Source: JALOLG01 sp963776935 (lineage in GTDB: Bacteria > Actinomycetota > Acidimicrobiia > Acidimicrobiales > Ilumatobacteraceae). Taken from it: DNA of 64,000 nucleotides. The notes under the pieces are model-generated. The model did no database searches and was not told the origin of the DNA. It saw only the letters and a program-made list of their open reading frames with translations. Each line of letters begins with the position of its first letter. Positions within the stretch are counted from its first letter, which is position 1. Where the stretch lies: positions 1,054,001 to 1,118,000 of the forward strand of contig CAVZOP010000002.1 in assembly GCA_963776935.1 (NCBI GenBank). Direction: 5' to 3'. A program made the position numbers and the translations under genes. Positions 45,144 to 53,828 of this stretch are shown here, in pieces.

Positions 45144-46364
45144 ATGTCAACGGGAACGTCTCGCGGCTACGACGCAATCGTCGTCGGAGCACGCTGCGCA
45201 GGATCGCCCACCGCGATGCTTCTGGCGCGCAAGGGATATCGGGTGCTGGTGGTCGATCGGGCGACGTTCCCGAGCGACACGGTCTCGACCCACGTGATCC
45301 ACGCACCGGGCGTGGCGGCCCTGAATCGCTGGGGCCTGCTCGACCAGGTGACGGCGACCGGGTGCCCCCCGGTCGAGACCTACTCGATCGACTTCGGGCC
45401 GTTCACGATCACGGGGACCCCTCGTGCCGACAGTGGGTTCTCTGCCGCGTACGCCCCGCGGCGAACGGTGCTCGACAAGATCCTCGTCGATGCCGCCTCG
45501 GACGCAGGAGCGGAGGTCCGCCAACGGTTCACCGTCGAAGACATCGTCATCGAAGACGGTGTCGTCGTCGGCATCCGCGGCCACGGCGAAGGTGGCAAGT
45601 CCGTCGTCGAACGTGCCCGCGTCGTGATCGGCGCCGATGGCCGCAACTCGCACATCGCCAAGGCCGTCCGCCCCGCGCAGTACAACGACAAGCCGATGCT
45701 CCAGTGGAGCTTCTACACGTACTGGAGCAACCTCCCCGTCGACGGGTTCGAGATCGTGATGCGTCCGGATCGCGGATTCGCCGCGGTCGAGACGAACGAC
45801 GGCCTGACGATGCTGGTCGTCGGGTGGCCGTACGCCGAGTCCGACGCCTACAAGGCGGATGTCGAGGCCAACTACATCGCGACCCTCGCGCTCGCACCCG
45901 GGTTGGCAGACCGTGTTCGCGGCGCGACGCGCGAGGCGCGATTCGCCGGCGGATCAGTCCCCAACTTCTTCCGCAAGCCGTACGGTCCCGGCTGGGCGCT
46001 CGTCGGCGACGCCGGCTACAACAAGGATCCGATCACCGCCCAGGGGATCCCGGACGCGTTCCACGACGCCGAGCTCTGCGCAACCGCCCTCGACGCAACG
46101 TTCGACGGAAGGCGCCCGTTCGCCGATGCGATGTCCACGTACCACATGGAACGGGACACGCGCGTGCTGCCGATGTACGAGTTCACGACGCAGTTGGCGA
46201 CGCTCGAGGCGCCGCCTGCGGAGATGCAGCATCTGCTCGGCGCGATTCATGGCAACCGCGACGCGATGGACTCGTTCGTGAGCGTCACGGCCGGCACCGT
46301 CTCGCCGACGGAGTTCTTCGATCCCGAGAACATCGGACGACTCATCGGCGCCGTGTCTGCCTGA
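45144..46364 (+). CDS. FAD-dependent oxidoreductase (geranylgeranyl reductase / PHBH fold)
   Basis: 406 residues. The N-terminal Rossmann motif is YDAIVVGARCAGSPTAMLLA (GxGxxG in the GARCAG variant common in this group), followed by YRVLVVDRATFPSDTVSTH. RVVIGADGRNSHIAK is the DG motif, and WALVGDAGYNKDPITAQGIP the GD motif that binds FAD ribityl. No second NAD-binding module is visible. Such proteins hydroxylate or reduce isoprenoid or aromatic substrates. GGGAGAAGCAAG precedes the ATG. It follows a TPR-LuxR regulator. The 182 bases after it contain no supported gene. Confidence 0.85.
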   Translation: MSTGTSRGYDAIVVGARCAGSPTAMLLARKGYRVLVVDRATFPSDTVSTHVIHAPGVAALNRWGLLDQVTATGCPPVETYSIDFGPFTITGTPRADSGFSAAYAPRRTVLDKILVDAASDAGAEVRQRFTVEDIVIEDGVVVGIRGHGEGGKSVVERARVVIGADGRNSHIAKAVRPAQYNDKPMLQWSFYTYWSNLPVDGFEIVMRPDRGFAAVETNDGLTMLVVGWPYAESDAYKADVEANYIATLALAPGLADRVRGATREARFAGGSVPNFFRKPYGPGWALVGDAGYNKDPITAQGIPDAFHDAELCATALDATFDGRRPFADAMSTYHMERDTRVLPMYEFTTQLATLEAPPAEMQHLLGAIHGNRDAMDSFVSVTAGTVSPTEFFDPENIGRLIGAVSA

Positions 46365-46546
46365 GTCTGCCCACCTACCGGATGAGTCCGTCGATGACGT
46401 TGACCACGACGGCCAGGAGCACAGCACCGAAGAGATACGAGAGCAACGCGTGTCGGAGAGCTGTCCGGCGAATCCTGCGGGTCTGGATGGCCGCGTCCGA
46501 CGTCTGGGCGCAACCTCATCGCGACAGCCGTATCACGGTGGCCGTG

Positions 46547-48952
46547 TCAGGACAGCGCAATCGTCAAGTCATCTGCCGGCTCGGGACGGTCCGGACGCGA
46601 CGAGAGCACGGGGACCGCCGCGTCGAGCGGGACGGGAAGCCCGAGGTGGAATCCCACACCATGGTCGACGCCACGCTGGCGCAGGAAGTGCCGCACCCGA
46701 TCACTGTCGACGTTCTCGCCGACAGTCTGCTTGTCGAGGCTCCGGGCGAGATCGACGATGGCGCCGATCGTCGCTCGATTGCGGCTGTCCTCGAGACAAT
46801 CGGTGACCAGTTCACCGTCGAACCTGATCAAGTCGAACGGCAGGTGCTCGACGTAGTACAGCGACCCGAAGCCACCGCCCACGTTGCTGAGTGCGAGCCG
46901 GCAGCCCAGGTCGCGAAAACGTTCGGCGAATGCTCGAACGCCACCAGTGTTGCTGATGGCGGTCGATTCGGAGACCTGCAGGATCAGTCGTGACGGGTCG
47001 AAGCGTCCCGCACTGACGACCCGTTCGACCACCGCACGAAGCTGGCCGTCACCAACGCCGGTGCCACTGACGTTCACGGCGAGCGTGACAGGTGTGGAGC
47101 TTGTGGCAGTTGCCTCCAAGACGTCGCATGCCTGCGAGAGGACCCACGCATCCATCCGGTTCGAGAGCCCGTACCGCTCGGCGATGTACAAGAAGCTGTC
47201 CGGCGGTGCGAGGTCGCCCTCGTCGCCGATCATGCGGATGAGCAACTCGTGGTGAACGGTCTCGCCGGTGTTCAGGTCGACGATCGGCTGGGCGTGAAGT
47301 ACGAACGTGTCGTTGTCGATGTCGGCCTCGATCCGGTTGATCCACGTCAGGCGGGCCTTGGCTCGGGGCTCGTCGTACTCCTCGGTCGCGAACTCGGCCC
47401 ACCTGTCGCGTCCCTGCTCCTTCGCCTGGTACATCGCGATGTCGGCGTTCACGAGCATCTCGTCGGGTGAGCGTTCGACGTCGTCGAAGACCGCGACCCC
47501 GATGCTGGCGCTGAGCGGGATGTGCTCGCCCGAGATGATCGCGGCGCTGGCTCGAATCTGCTCGACGAGGCCCTGGGCGACCGCACGCGCGGCAGCCGCG
47601 TCGCCGTCGGTGAGCAGCACGGCGAACTCGTCTCCGCCCAGCCGGGCGAGCCGGTCGGGTTCGCGCAGGCGCTCGCGCAGCAGTTGGGCAGTTGTGACGA
47701 TGACGCGGTCGCCGACGCTGTGCCCACGCGAGTCGTTGATCCGTTTGAAGTTGTCGAGGTCCAAGATCAATACCGCACCGGTCGGTCCGTACCGGTTGCA
47801 ATGCGCGACGTGGTGTTCGAGCGCCGCTTCGAGGCTGCGTCGGTTCATCAGTCCGGTCAGCGAGTCGTGGTTCGCCATGTGGGCGAGCCGCTCCTCCGAC
47901 TGGCGACGCTCCGTGGTGTCCACGAACTGGGCGATCGTGAGACCCGTGTCGCCAGAGCCGCGCTCACCGATGCGGGCGTAGCGAATCGAGGCCCAGCACA
48001 GCGCGCCGTCTGACCGGACGATGCGCTGATCCACATCGGCAGTGATCGCACCGGATTCCTCGTTGCCGACGTCGTCGGTGTGCAGGATTGCTTGCAGGCG
48101 CAACGTGTGCAACTCGTCGAGCTGACGGTTCGTCAGCTCAGACAGGGCGCGGTTGGCGCGCACGATGAGACCGTTCCCGTCGACGAGTGCCATCCCGATC
48201 GGGGACGACCCGAACGCGATCCGGAACAGCTCCTCCGTCTCTCGCAGGGCATCCTCCGCCTGGCGACGAGCAGTGACGTCCATCACCGTGCCGACATAGC
48301 CTCCGCCCTCCCCGGCGACGTCGGGCACCCGGGCACTGTGCGAATGCACCCACGAGACGTCGCCCGATGGCCGCACCGCCCGGAACTCGCAATCGAAGTC
48401 GACGCCGGCAACGATCGCCGCCTCCCACTCGGCCACCACCCAGTCGCGGTCGTCGGGATGCAGTCCGTCCGCCCACCCACCCTCGAACGCGGCCTCGACC
48501 GACATCCCGTAGATCTCGCACCAGCGATCGTTGACATACGTGCACTGCCCGTCGACGGCCGTGTGAAAGATCCCGACGGGGACCGACCCGGCCAGCGCCC
48601 TGGCCCACGCCTCACCTCTCACGAGATCGGCGGTGCGCTCCTCGATGCGAGCCTCCAGGCTCGTGTTCAGTTCGCGCATCCGGGTATCGGCCGCCACCCG
48701 CTCGGCGTGCTCCTGGTTGATGACGCGGGCCATGTGCATCGCCACCAGCGTCACCGCCGACGCGGCGACGACCACCATCAGGGCCAGACCGAGCTCGGTC
48801 TGGTACCACCCGGCATGCAGACCGTACAACGTGACCTGGGCGATGACGGTAACGCCGACGAGCGGGAGCGGCAGTGCCGAGCCGGCGCCGAGACGCCAGC
48901 GCCGGAGTCCGTCGCGCCCGGCCACCGCGGCGGGCAGTCTCACGCTGGGCAT
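46547..48952 (-). CDS. PAS-PAS-GGDEF-EAL membrane sensor with degenerate EAL domain
   Basis: 801 residues. Two hydrophobic helices (LPLPLVGVTVIAQVTLYGLH, LALMVVVAASAVTLVAMHMA) are followed by a short coiled coil, two PAS domains with PAC segments (117-360), GGDEF and EAL. The GGDEF active site is intact (RLGGDEFAVLL), with an inhibitory RxxD site (REPD) five residues before it, so diguanylate cyclase activity is likely. The EAL domain is altered: ELLIRM replaces EALxR, and SNVGGGFGSL replaces the DDFGTGxSSL metal motif, so phosphodiesterase activity is doubtful. ATG 48952 (MPSVRLPAAV) is chosen; longer frames overlap the divergent regulator. Confidence 0.85.
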   Translation of the reverse strand: MPSVRLPAAVAGRDGLRRWRLGAGSALPLPLVGVTVIAQVTLYGLHAGWYQTELGLALMVVVAASAVTLVAMHMARVINQEHAERVAADTRMRELNTSLEARIEERTADLVRGEAWARALAGSVPVGIFHTAVDGQCTYVNDRWCEIYGMSVEAAFEGGWADGLHPDDRDWVVAEWEAAIVAGVDFDCEFRAVRPSGDVSWVHSHSARVPDVAGEGGGYVGTVMDVTARRQAEDALRETEELFRIAFGSSPIGMALVDGNGLIVRANRALSELTNRQLDELHTLRLQAILHTDDVGNEESGAITADVDQRIVRSDGALCWASIRYARIGERGSGDTGLTIAQFVDTTERRQSEERLAHMANHDSLTGLMNRRSLEAALEHHVAHCNRYGPTGAVLILDLDNFKRINDSRGHSVGDRVIVTTAQLLRERLREPDRLARLGGDEFAVLLTDGDAAAARAVAQGLVEQIRASAAIISGEHIPLSASIGVAVFDDVERSPDEMLVNADIAMYQAKEQGRDRWAEFATEEYDEPRAKARLTWINRIEADIDNDTFVLHAQPIVDLNTGETVHHELLIRMIGDEGDLAPPDSFLYIAERYGLSNRMDAWVLSQACDVLEATATSSTPVTLAVNVSGTGVGDGQLRAVVERVVSAGRFDPSRLILQVSESTAISNTGGVRAFAERFRDLGCRLALSNVGGGFGSLYYVEHLPFDLIRFDGELVTDCLEDSRNRATIGAIVDLARSLDKQTVGENVDSDRVRHFLRQRGVDHGVGFHLGLPVPLDAAVPVLSSRPDRPEPADDLTIALS

Positions 48953-49148
48953 GGTCTGGCGAGTCGGATCGCCTTCCGTCGAGGCGTGTTCAGACGGCCT
49001 CGTACGGCTGGTCACGGGTGCTGTATCGGCCGAAGCGGGGAGCAAGGTGAGGTATCTCGCGAGGGATTCGAGGGTGACACGCGACCGAGCTGGGCGGGCG
49101 GACCCTGCCCTGACCAGGGAACGACCAGGGAGGGGTACGTTCTTGGCG

Positions 49149-52100
49149 ATGTCGGTGCTCGACGTGCGCGTGCTGGGCCCGTTCGTGGTCCTTCGGGCCG
49201 GCCAGGCATTGCCCCTCGGCCGATCCAAACAGCGCGATCTGCTGGCGCTGCTGGCGGCCAACTCACCCGACGCAGTCTCGGCTGACGCCATCGTCGACGA
49301 GCTCTGGCAGGGTTCCGCTCCCCCGTCGGCCCGCAAGGTCGTCCAGAAGCACATCTCCGAGCTGCGCCAGATGCTCGGGCGGCCACATGTCGAGTCGTTG
49401 CCGGGCGGGTATGCGCTCCGTGACGTCGCCGTCGACTCGGCCATGTTCGTCGCCGCGTGCGAGCAGGCGCGATCCGACGAGCCAACGGTTGTCTGTGCGC
49501 GACTTACTGATGCCCTGGCGATGTGGCGCGGTGAGCCGTACGCCGATGTCGATCTCGATGGTCTCGGACCGACACGCGCTCGCCTGAGCGAGCTCCGCGT
49601 CACGGCGATCGAGCACCTGACCGAGGCACGCCTGGCGCTCGGCGTGTTCACTCCTCTGATCGCCGACCTGGAACGGCTGACCGTCGAGCATCCGGTGCGC
49701 GAGGGGCTCTGGAGCCAGCTCATGCGCGCCCTCTACGGCGCCGGCCGCCAGGGCGACGCGCTGCGCGCCTACCAGCGACTCCGCACCGTCCTCGCTCGGG
49801 AGCTCGGCATCGAACCCTCAGGCGAGCTGCGTCAACTCGAACAGCGGATCCTGGCCCAGGACCCCGTGCTCGCCCCGCCGTCACAACCCGACGAGGACGT
49901 CGACTTCGAAGGCGCGAACCGCCGCGTGATGACCGTCATCGCCGTCGACCTCGACGATGCCGTCGGGGACGATCCCGAGGATCGGGCGCGGTCGATCAAG
50001 ACAGCTCACGAGCAGATCCGCGCGTGGTGCGACGCCGAGAACGGAAACATCGAGAGCGCGATGGGTTCACGCCTGCTGATCGCGTTCGGGGCGCCTGCTC
50101 ACGAGGACGACGCCGATCGTGCCGTGCACCTCGCCAATCACATCGTCACCCGACTGCCCACGGCGAAGGCATCGATGGCGACCGGCTGGGCACTCGTCCA
50201 GCCGGATCCGGAACCGGGTGCGCACATCGTGGGGAGCGTGGTCGAGGTCGCCTGCTCCGCGCTCGCCACGACGCGCCGCGGCACGACCCATGTGGATCAC
50301 TCCACGACCGCGGCACGCTCGCGACCAATCGAGGATCCACCGTTCGTCGGCCGCGATCGTGAGTTGGCCATCGCCGGTGAACTGCTCGGTCGGACGCTCA
50401 GCGGCCACGGTCCACAAGCCATCTCGGTGCGTGGCGAGCCCGGTGTCGGCAAGACGCGACTCGTCCGCGAGCTGAGCCGACGTTCGACCCAACCGGCGAC
50501 GTGGTTGCACGTTCGCTGTTCGGACGGGTTGCCGCCATCCGCTCCGCTCGGTGCCATTCTTCGGGCCCACATCGCGTTGCCGGAGTCGGCCACCCAGTCC
50601 GAGTGGCGCGGCGCGTTCGACGCACTGCTCGGAGCGCTGCTCGCCGATGCGGATGAACGGGAGTGGCTGCGCCGGCAGCTCAGCCCTGCCGCCGGACTCG
50701 GCGAGCCGTCGATGGCCGAACGATCCGAGATCGTGGCCGCGTGGGTGATCTACTTCGCCGCGACGGCACGACAGGGTGCCACCGTCATCGTGCTCGACGA
50801 CGTGCACCGTGCCGATCCGGCGTTCGACACGTTGCTCACGGACTGCTTCACGCAACTGCGTGATCTCCCGCTGCTCGTCCTGTCGACAGCGCGGCCCGAT
50901 CGGCCGGACCGAGCGTTCCAATGGGTCGGTACCGACAACCTCACGTTGACCCTGCGCGGCCTCGACGAGGCCGAGACCGATGTGCTGCTCGACCACCTGC
51001 TCGCCGACGATCCGGTGACCGAAGCGCAGCACGCGCTCGTGCGAGCACGGTCGTCCGGTAACCCGTTGTACGCGATCCAGTTCGCGAGCATGCTCCGCCA
51101 ACAGGGGTGGAGCGGATCGATCCCGCACTCGACCCGCTCGTTGATCTCGGCGCGCCTTGATCTACTCGCCCCCCTCGAACGAGCCATGCTGTTCGCCGGC
51201 GCGGTGGCCGACCAGCCGTTCGGCTCGGACCAGTTGGCCGCGATGCAAGGCGTCGACGCGACGGCAGGGGAGCTGGCACTGCGGCACCTCGTCGACAAGG
51301 GTTTGTTGACCGCCGCCGCTCGCAACCAGATGTCGTTCACGCACGATCTCGTGCGTGAGGTCGCCTACGAGCATCTGTCGCGGTCCGGACGAGCTCGCTT
51401 GCACGAGGCCGCCGCGGCGTGGATGGAGCGGCGAGCCGGTGATCGCCTGGCGGACGACGCGATGCGGATCGTGAACCATGTGAACGCCGCCGCCACCGCC
51501 CACGAGAAGGACGGCGAAGACGCGGCCGAGCAGCGTGCGCAGGCCCTGCGCCTGATGATCGTCGCCGGTGATCGCCTGCGCGGGCTCGGCCTCGAAGACA
51601 CCGCGAGCCGCCTCGCCGAGGCGGTGCAAGCGGATCACGCGCCCGCCGACCTCGCTGAACTGCAGCGTCAACACGCGGTGGCCCTGGCGTGTGTCGGCCG
51701 GCTCAGCGAAGCCTCCGACGCCGCGCGCCGAGGTCTCGAGGCCGCCCGCAAGGTCGACGATCGCCCACTTCAAGCCCGCCTCAGCGCGGTCGTCGGCGAG
51801 GTGCAATGGCTTCGCGGCGAGACCGCGTCGTGCATCGACGCGCTCGAGGAGGCGCTGACACTCGTCGACGACCTACCGACGGACCGGGCCGCGACCGAGG
51901 CCATCGCCACCCTGGCGTTCATCACCGCTCTCCTGGGTCGTCCGGCCGAGGCCATCGCACTCGCCGAGCGCGGCCTCGTCCTCGCACGCGAACACGGCAT
52001 GGCTGACAGAGAAGTCCGCTGCCTGAACGCCCACGGCGCAGCGGAGCTCCTGCAGGGCAACATCGAGGGCTACAACGACTTCATGCGAGCGCTCACGCGA

Positions 52101-53723
52101 TCACTCGAGGCCGGGCTCGGACATGAGAGCGCGATGGCGTATCACAACCTCGCCGAGCTGCAGCTACAAGGAGCCGGGACCGCCTCGAGCATCGAACTGA
52201 ACGAGCGCGGCCTCGAGCTCGCCGAACGCCGCGGCCTCACGCTCGCTGCCGACTGGCTCCGGGCCAACCGCGTGTCGGTGTGCTTCGAAGCGGGGCGATG
52301 GGACGAAGCACTCGCTCTCGCCGCCCAGGTGATCGCCAACGAGACGCGCTCGGGACCCGGCCAGGCGGGCACCATGTGCGCGGTGTGGTCGGCGCGGATC
52401 CACCTGTGGCGGGGCGATCTCGACCGCTCGATCCAGCTGATGGACACGTTCTTGCCGCGCGCGCAGCATGCGGTGATCCAACAGCTGGGACCGGCGCTGA
52501 TCGTCGCCGGCCTGATCATGACCGCGTCCGGGCGAGTCGACGAGGGCGCCGTCTACGCCGAGGAGTACTGCGCCCTGACCGACGGAACACGGGCGTACCG
52601 GCACATGGAGATGGCCGACGTGGTCCGCCTGCTGGTCGCCGCGTCGCGAGCGGATCGCGCCGCAACCGCCACCGACAACGAAGTGCTCCCGACCCTCCGC
52701 AACGAGTGCGAGTCGCGAAGCGCCGACGCCACGTTGGCCCTGGCCAGCGGCGACCCCCGTGCGTTGGAAATCTTCCAACAGGCCGCGGCGCTGTGGAACT
52801 CGTTCGGCCACCCGCTCGAAGAGCACCTGGCACTCGCTTCGGCAGCCGCCATTCGACCAGACCCCGACACCGCGGCGCGTGCACGAATGCTCGCCACCGA
52901 CCTCCGGCTGTCGAGCGCGTCCCTTGCCGCGCTCGCCCTGGCCACGGTCCGACGAACCCCTGATCGTCAGCGCCTTCTACCCGTTCGCGACCGGTTCGGA
53001 ACCGCCCGTTGCAACGCTGGTGGACACCCGTGGCCAGACGGCCGCGGCCACGACGAAAGGATCACGATGCAGTCCAAGACCGCCTATACCAGCGCACTGC
53101 AGCTCGGCGACGATGCCCCCGACTTCACCGCTGAGACGACCGAGGGGACGTTCCGCTTCCACGAGTGGCTGGGTGACGGATGGGGAGTTCTGTTCTCGCA
53201 CCCGAAGGACTTCACGCCCGTGTGCACGACCGAGCTCGGCGAGGTCGCCCGGATCAAGAGTGAGTTCGACCGGCGCAATGTGAAGGTGATCGGCCTCAGC
53301 GTCGACCCACTCGAATCCCACCACCGCTGGGCAGCCGACATCGCCGAGACCCAGGGACACGCGCCGAACTTCCCGATGATCGCCGATCCCGACCGTGTCG
53401 TCAGCGACCTCTACGGCATGATCCATCCGAATGCCAGCGACACGACCACGGTGCGGTCGGTGTTCGTGATCGGACCCGACAAGAAGATCAAGCTGATGAT
53501 CACCTACCCGCAGAGCACCGGCCGCAACTTCAGCGAGATCTTGCGGGTGATCGACTCACTGCAGCTGACCGCGAAGCACAAGGTCTCCACGCCGGTCAAC
53601 TGGAACCAGGGTGACGACGTGATCATCATCCCCGCCGTCACCGACGACGAGGCGCGTGAACGCTTCCCCGACGGCTGGAAGACGGTCAAGCCGTACCTGC
53701 GCGTCGTGCCCCAACCGCAGTGA
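49149..53723 (+). CDS. Large AfsR/SARP-like ATPase regulator, open frame continuing into peroxiredoxin
   Basis: The regulatory part covers about 1,290 residues: winged-helix OmpR-type domain (VRVLGPFVVLRAGQALPLGR), BTAD (LREGLWSQLMRALYGAGRQG region), a class III nucleotide-cyclase-like region (VMTVIAVDLDDAVGDD, MGSRLLIAFGAPAHEDDADR), an STAND/AAA ATPase with Walker A ISVRGEPGVGKTRLV and Walker B TVIVLDDVHRAD, and TPR repeats to about base 52950. No in-frame stop separates it from the peroxiredoxin, which has its own ribosome-binding site at 53067. Either the proteins are really fused (1,524 residues) or a base error hides a stop between 52940 and 53060. ATG 49149 (MSVLDVRVLG) is chosen. The cyclase-like region lacks several catalytic residues and probably only binds ligand. 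Confidence 0.78.
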   Translation: MSVLDVRVLGPFVVLRAGQALPLGRSKQRDLLALLAANSPDAVSADAIVDELWQGSAPPSARKVVQKHISELRQMLGRPHVESLPGGYALRDVAVDSAMFVAACEQARSDEPTVVCARLTDALAMWRGEPYADVDLDGLGPTRARLSELRVTAIEHLTEARLALGVFTPLIADLERLTVEHPVREGLWSQLMRALYGAGRQGDALRAYQRLRTVLARELGIEPSGELRQLEQRILAQDPVLAPPSQPDEDVDFEGANRRVMTVIAVDLDDAVGDDPEDRARSIKTAHEQIRAWCDAENGNIESAMGSRLLIAFGAPAHEDDADRAVHLANHIVTRLPTAKASMATGWALVQPDPEPGAHIVGSVVEVACSALATTRRGTTHVDHSTTAARSRPIEDPPFVGRDRELAIAGELLGRTLSGHGPQAISVRGEPGVGKTRLVRELSRRSTQPATWLHVRCSDGLPPSAPLGAILRAHIALPESATQSEWRGAFDALLGALLADADEREWLRRQLSPAAGLGEPSMAERSEIVAAWVIYFAATARQGATVIVLDDVHRADPAFDTLLTDCFTQLRDLPLLVLSTARPDRPDRAFQWVGTDNLTLTLRGLDEAETDVLLDHLLADDPVTEAQHALVRARSSGNPLYAIQFASMLRQQGWSGSIPHSTRSLISARLDLLAPLERAMLFAGAVADQPFGSDQLAAMQGVDATAGELALRHLVDKGLLTAAARNQMSFTHDLVREVAYEHLSRSGRARLHEAAAAWMERRAGDRLADDAMRIVNHVNAAATAHEKDGEDAAEQRAQALRLMIVAGDRLRGLGLEDTASRLAEAVQADHAPADLAELQRQHAVALACVGRLSEASDAARRGLEAARKVDDRPLQARLSAVVGEVQWLRGETASCIDALEEALTLVDDLPTDRAATEAIATLAFITALLGRPAEAIALAERGLVLAREHGMADREVRCLNAHGAAELLQGNIEGYNDFMRALTRSLEAGLGHESAMAYHNLAELQLQGAGTASSIELNERGLELAERRGLTLAADWLRANRVSVCFEAGRWDEALALAAQVIANETRSGPGQAGTMCAVWSARIHLWRGDLDRSIQLMDTFLPRAQHAVIQQLGPALIVAGLIMTASGRVDEGAVYAEEYCALTDGTRAYRHMEMADVVRLLVAASRADRAATATDNEVLPTLRNECESRSADATLALASGDPRALEIFQQAAALWNSFGHPLEEHLALASAAAIRPDPDTAARARMLATDLRLSSASLAALALATVRRTPDRQRLLPVRDRFGTARCNAGGHPWPDGRGHDERITMQSKTAYTSALQLGDDAPDFTAETTEGTFRFHEWLGDGWGVLFSHPKDFTPVCTTELGEVARIKSEFDRRNVKVIGLSVDPLESHHRWAADIAETQGHAPNFPMIADPDRVVSDLYGMIHPNASDTTTVRSVFVIGPDKKIKLMITYPQSTGRNFSEILRVIDSLQLTAKHKVSTPVNWNQGDDVIIIPAVTDDEARERFPDGWKTVKPYLRVVPQPQ
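53067..53723 (+). CDS. 1-Cys peroxiredoxin (Prx6/AhpC-TSA family)
   Basis: 218 residues, the size of stand-alone Prx6-type enzymes that reduce hydrogen and lipid hydroperoxides. The active site is FSHPKDFTPVCTTELGEVAR with the peroxidatic Cys in PVCTTE; the catalytic Thr and the conserved Arg in SVFVIGPDKKIKLM are present. The C-terminal dimerisation domain (SLQLTAKHKVSTPVNW, RFPDGWKTVKPYLRVV) is complete. AAAGGATCACG just before ATG 53067 is a good ribosome-binding site, which argues for independent translation although the frame is open to the upstream regulator. Confidence 0.9.
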   Translation: MQSKTAYTSALQLGDDAPDFTAETTEGTFRFHEWLGDGWGVLFSHPKDFTPVCTTELGEVARIKSEFDRRNVKVIGLSVDPLESHHRWAADIAETQGHAPNFPMIADPDRVVSDLYGMIHPNASDTTTVRSVFVIGPDKKIKLMITYPQSTGRNFSEILRVIDSLQLTAKHKVSTPVNWNQGDDVIIIPAVTDDEARERFPDGWKTVKPYLRVVPQPQ

Positions 53724-53740
53724 TCAGCCCCCAGTGACCA

Positions 53741-53786
53741 GCGGGGCCTCCGCGCCGGACGGGACAATTCGATGCGGAGGCCCCGC
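53741..53786. terminator. Strong bidirectional hairpin between prx and the convergent HpaB-like gene
   Basis: Perfect 13-bp stem: GCGGGGCCTCCGC at 53741-53753 pairs with GCGGAGGCCCCGC at 53774-53786, around a 20-base loop. It lies 18 bases past the prx stop and 43 bases past the stop of the gene at 53829 read from the other strand. Confidence 0.75.
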
Positions 53787-53828
53787 GGCAGGACGACCGC
53801 GGCTGCCGGCGCGACCTGCGCCGAATCC

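Noticed and set aside
46375..46516. Minus-strand stretch reading ALLSYLFGAVLLAVVVNVID, like a small membrane peptide
   Set aside because: The open frame has no ATG, GTG or suitable TTG start and no ribosome-binding site; a frame break could hide one, but that is not supported.
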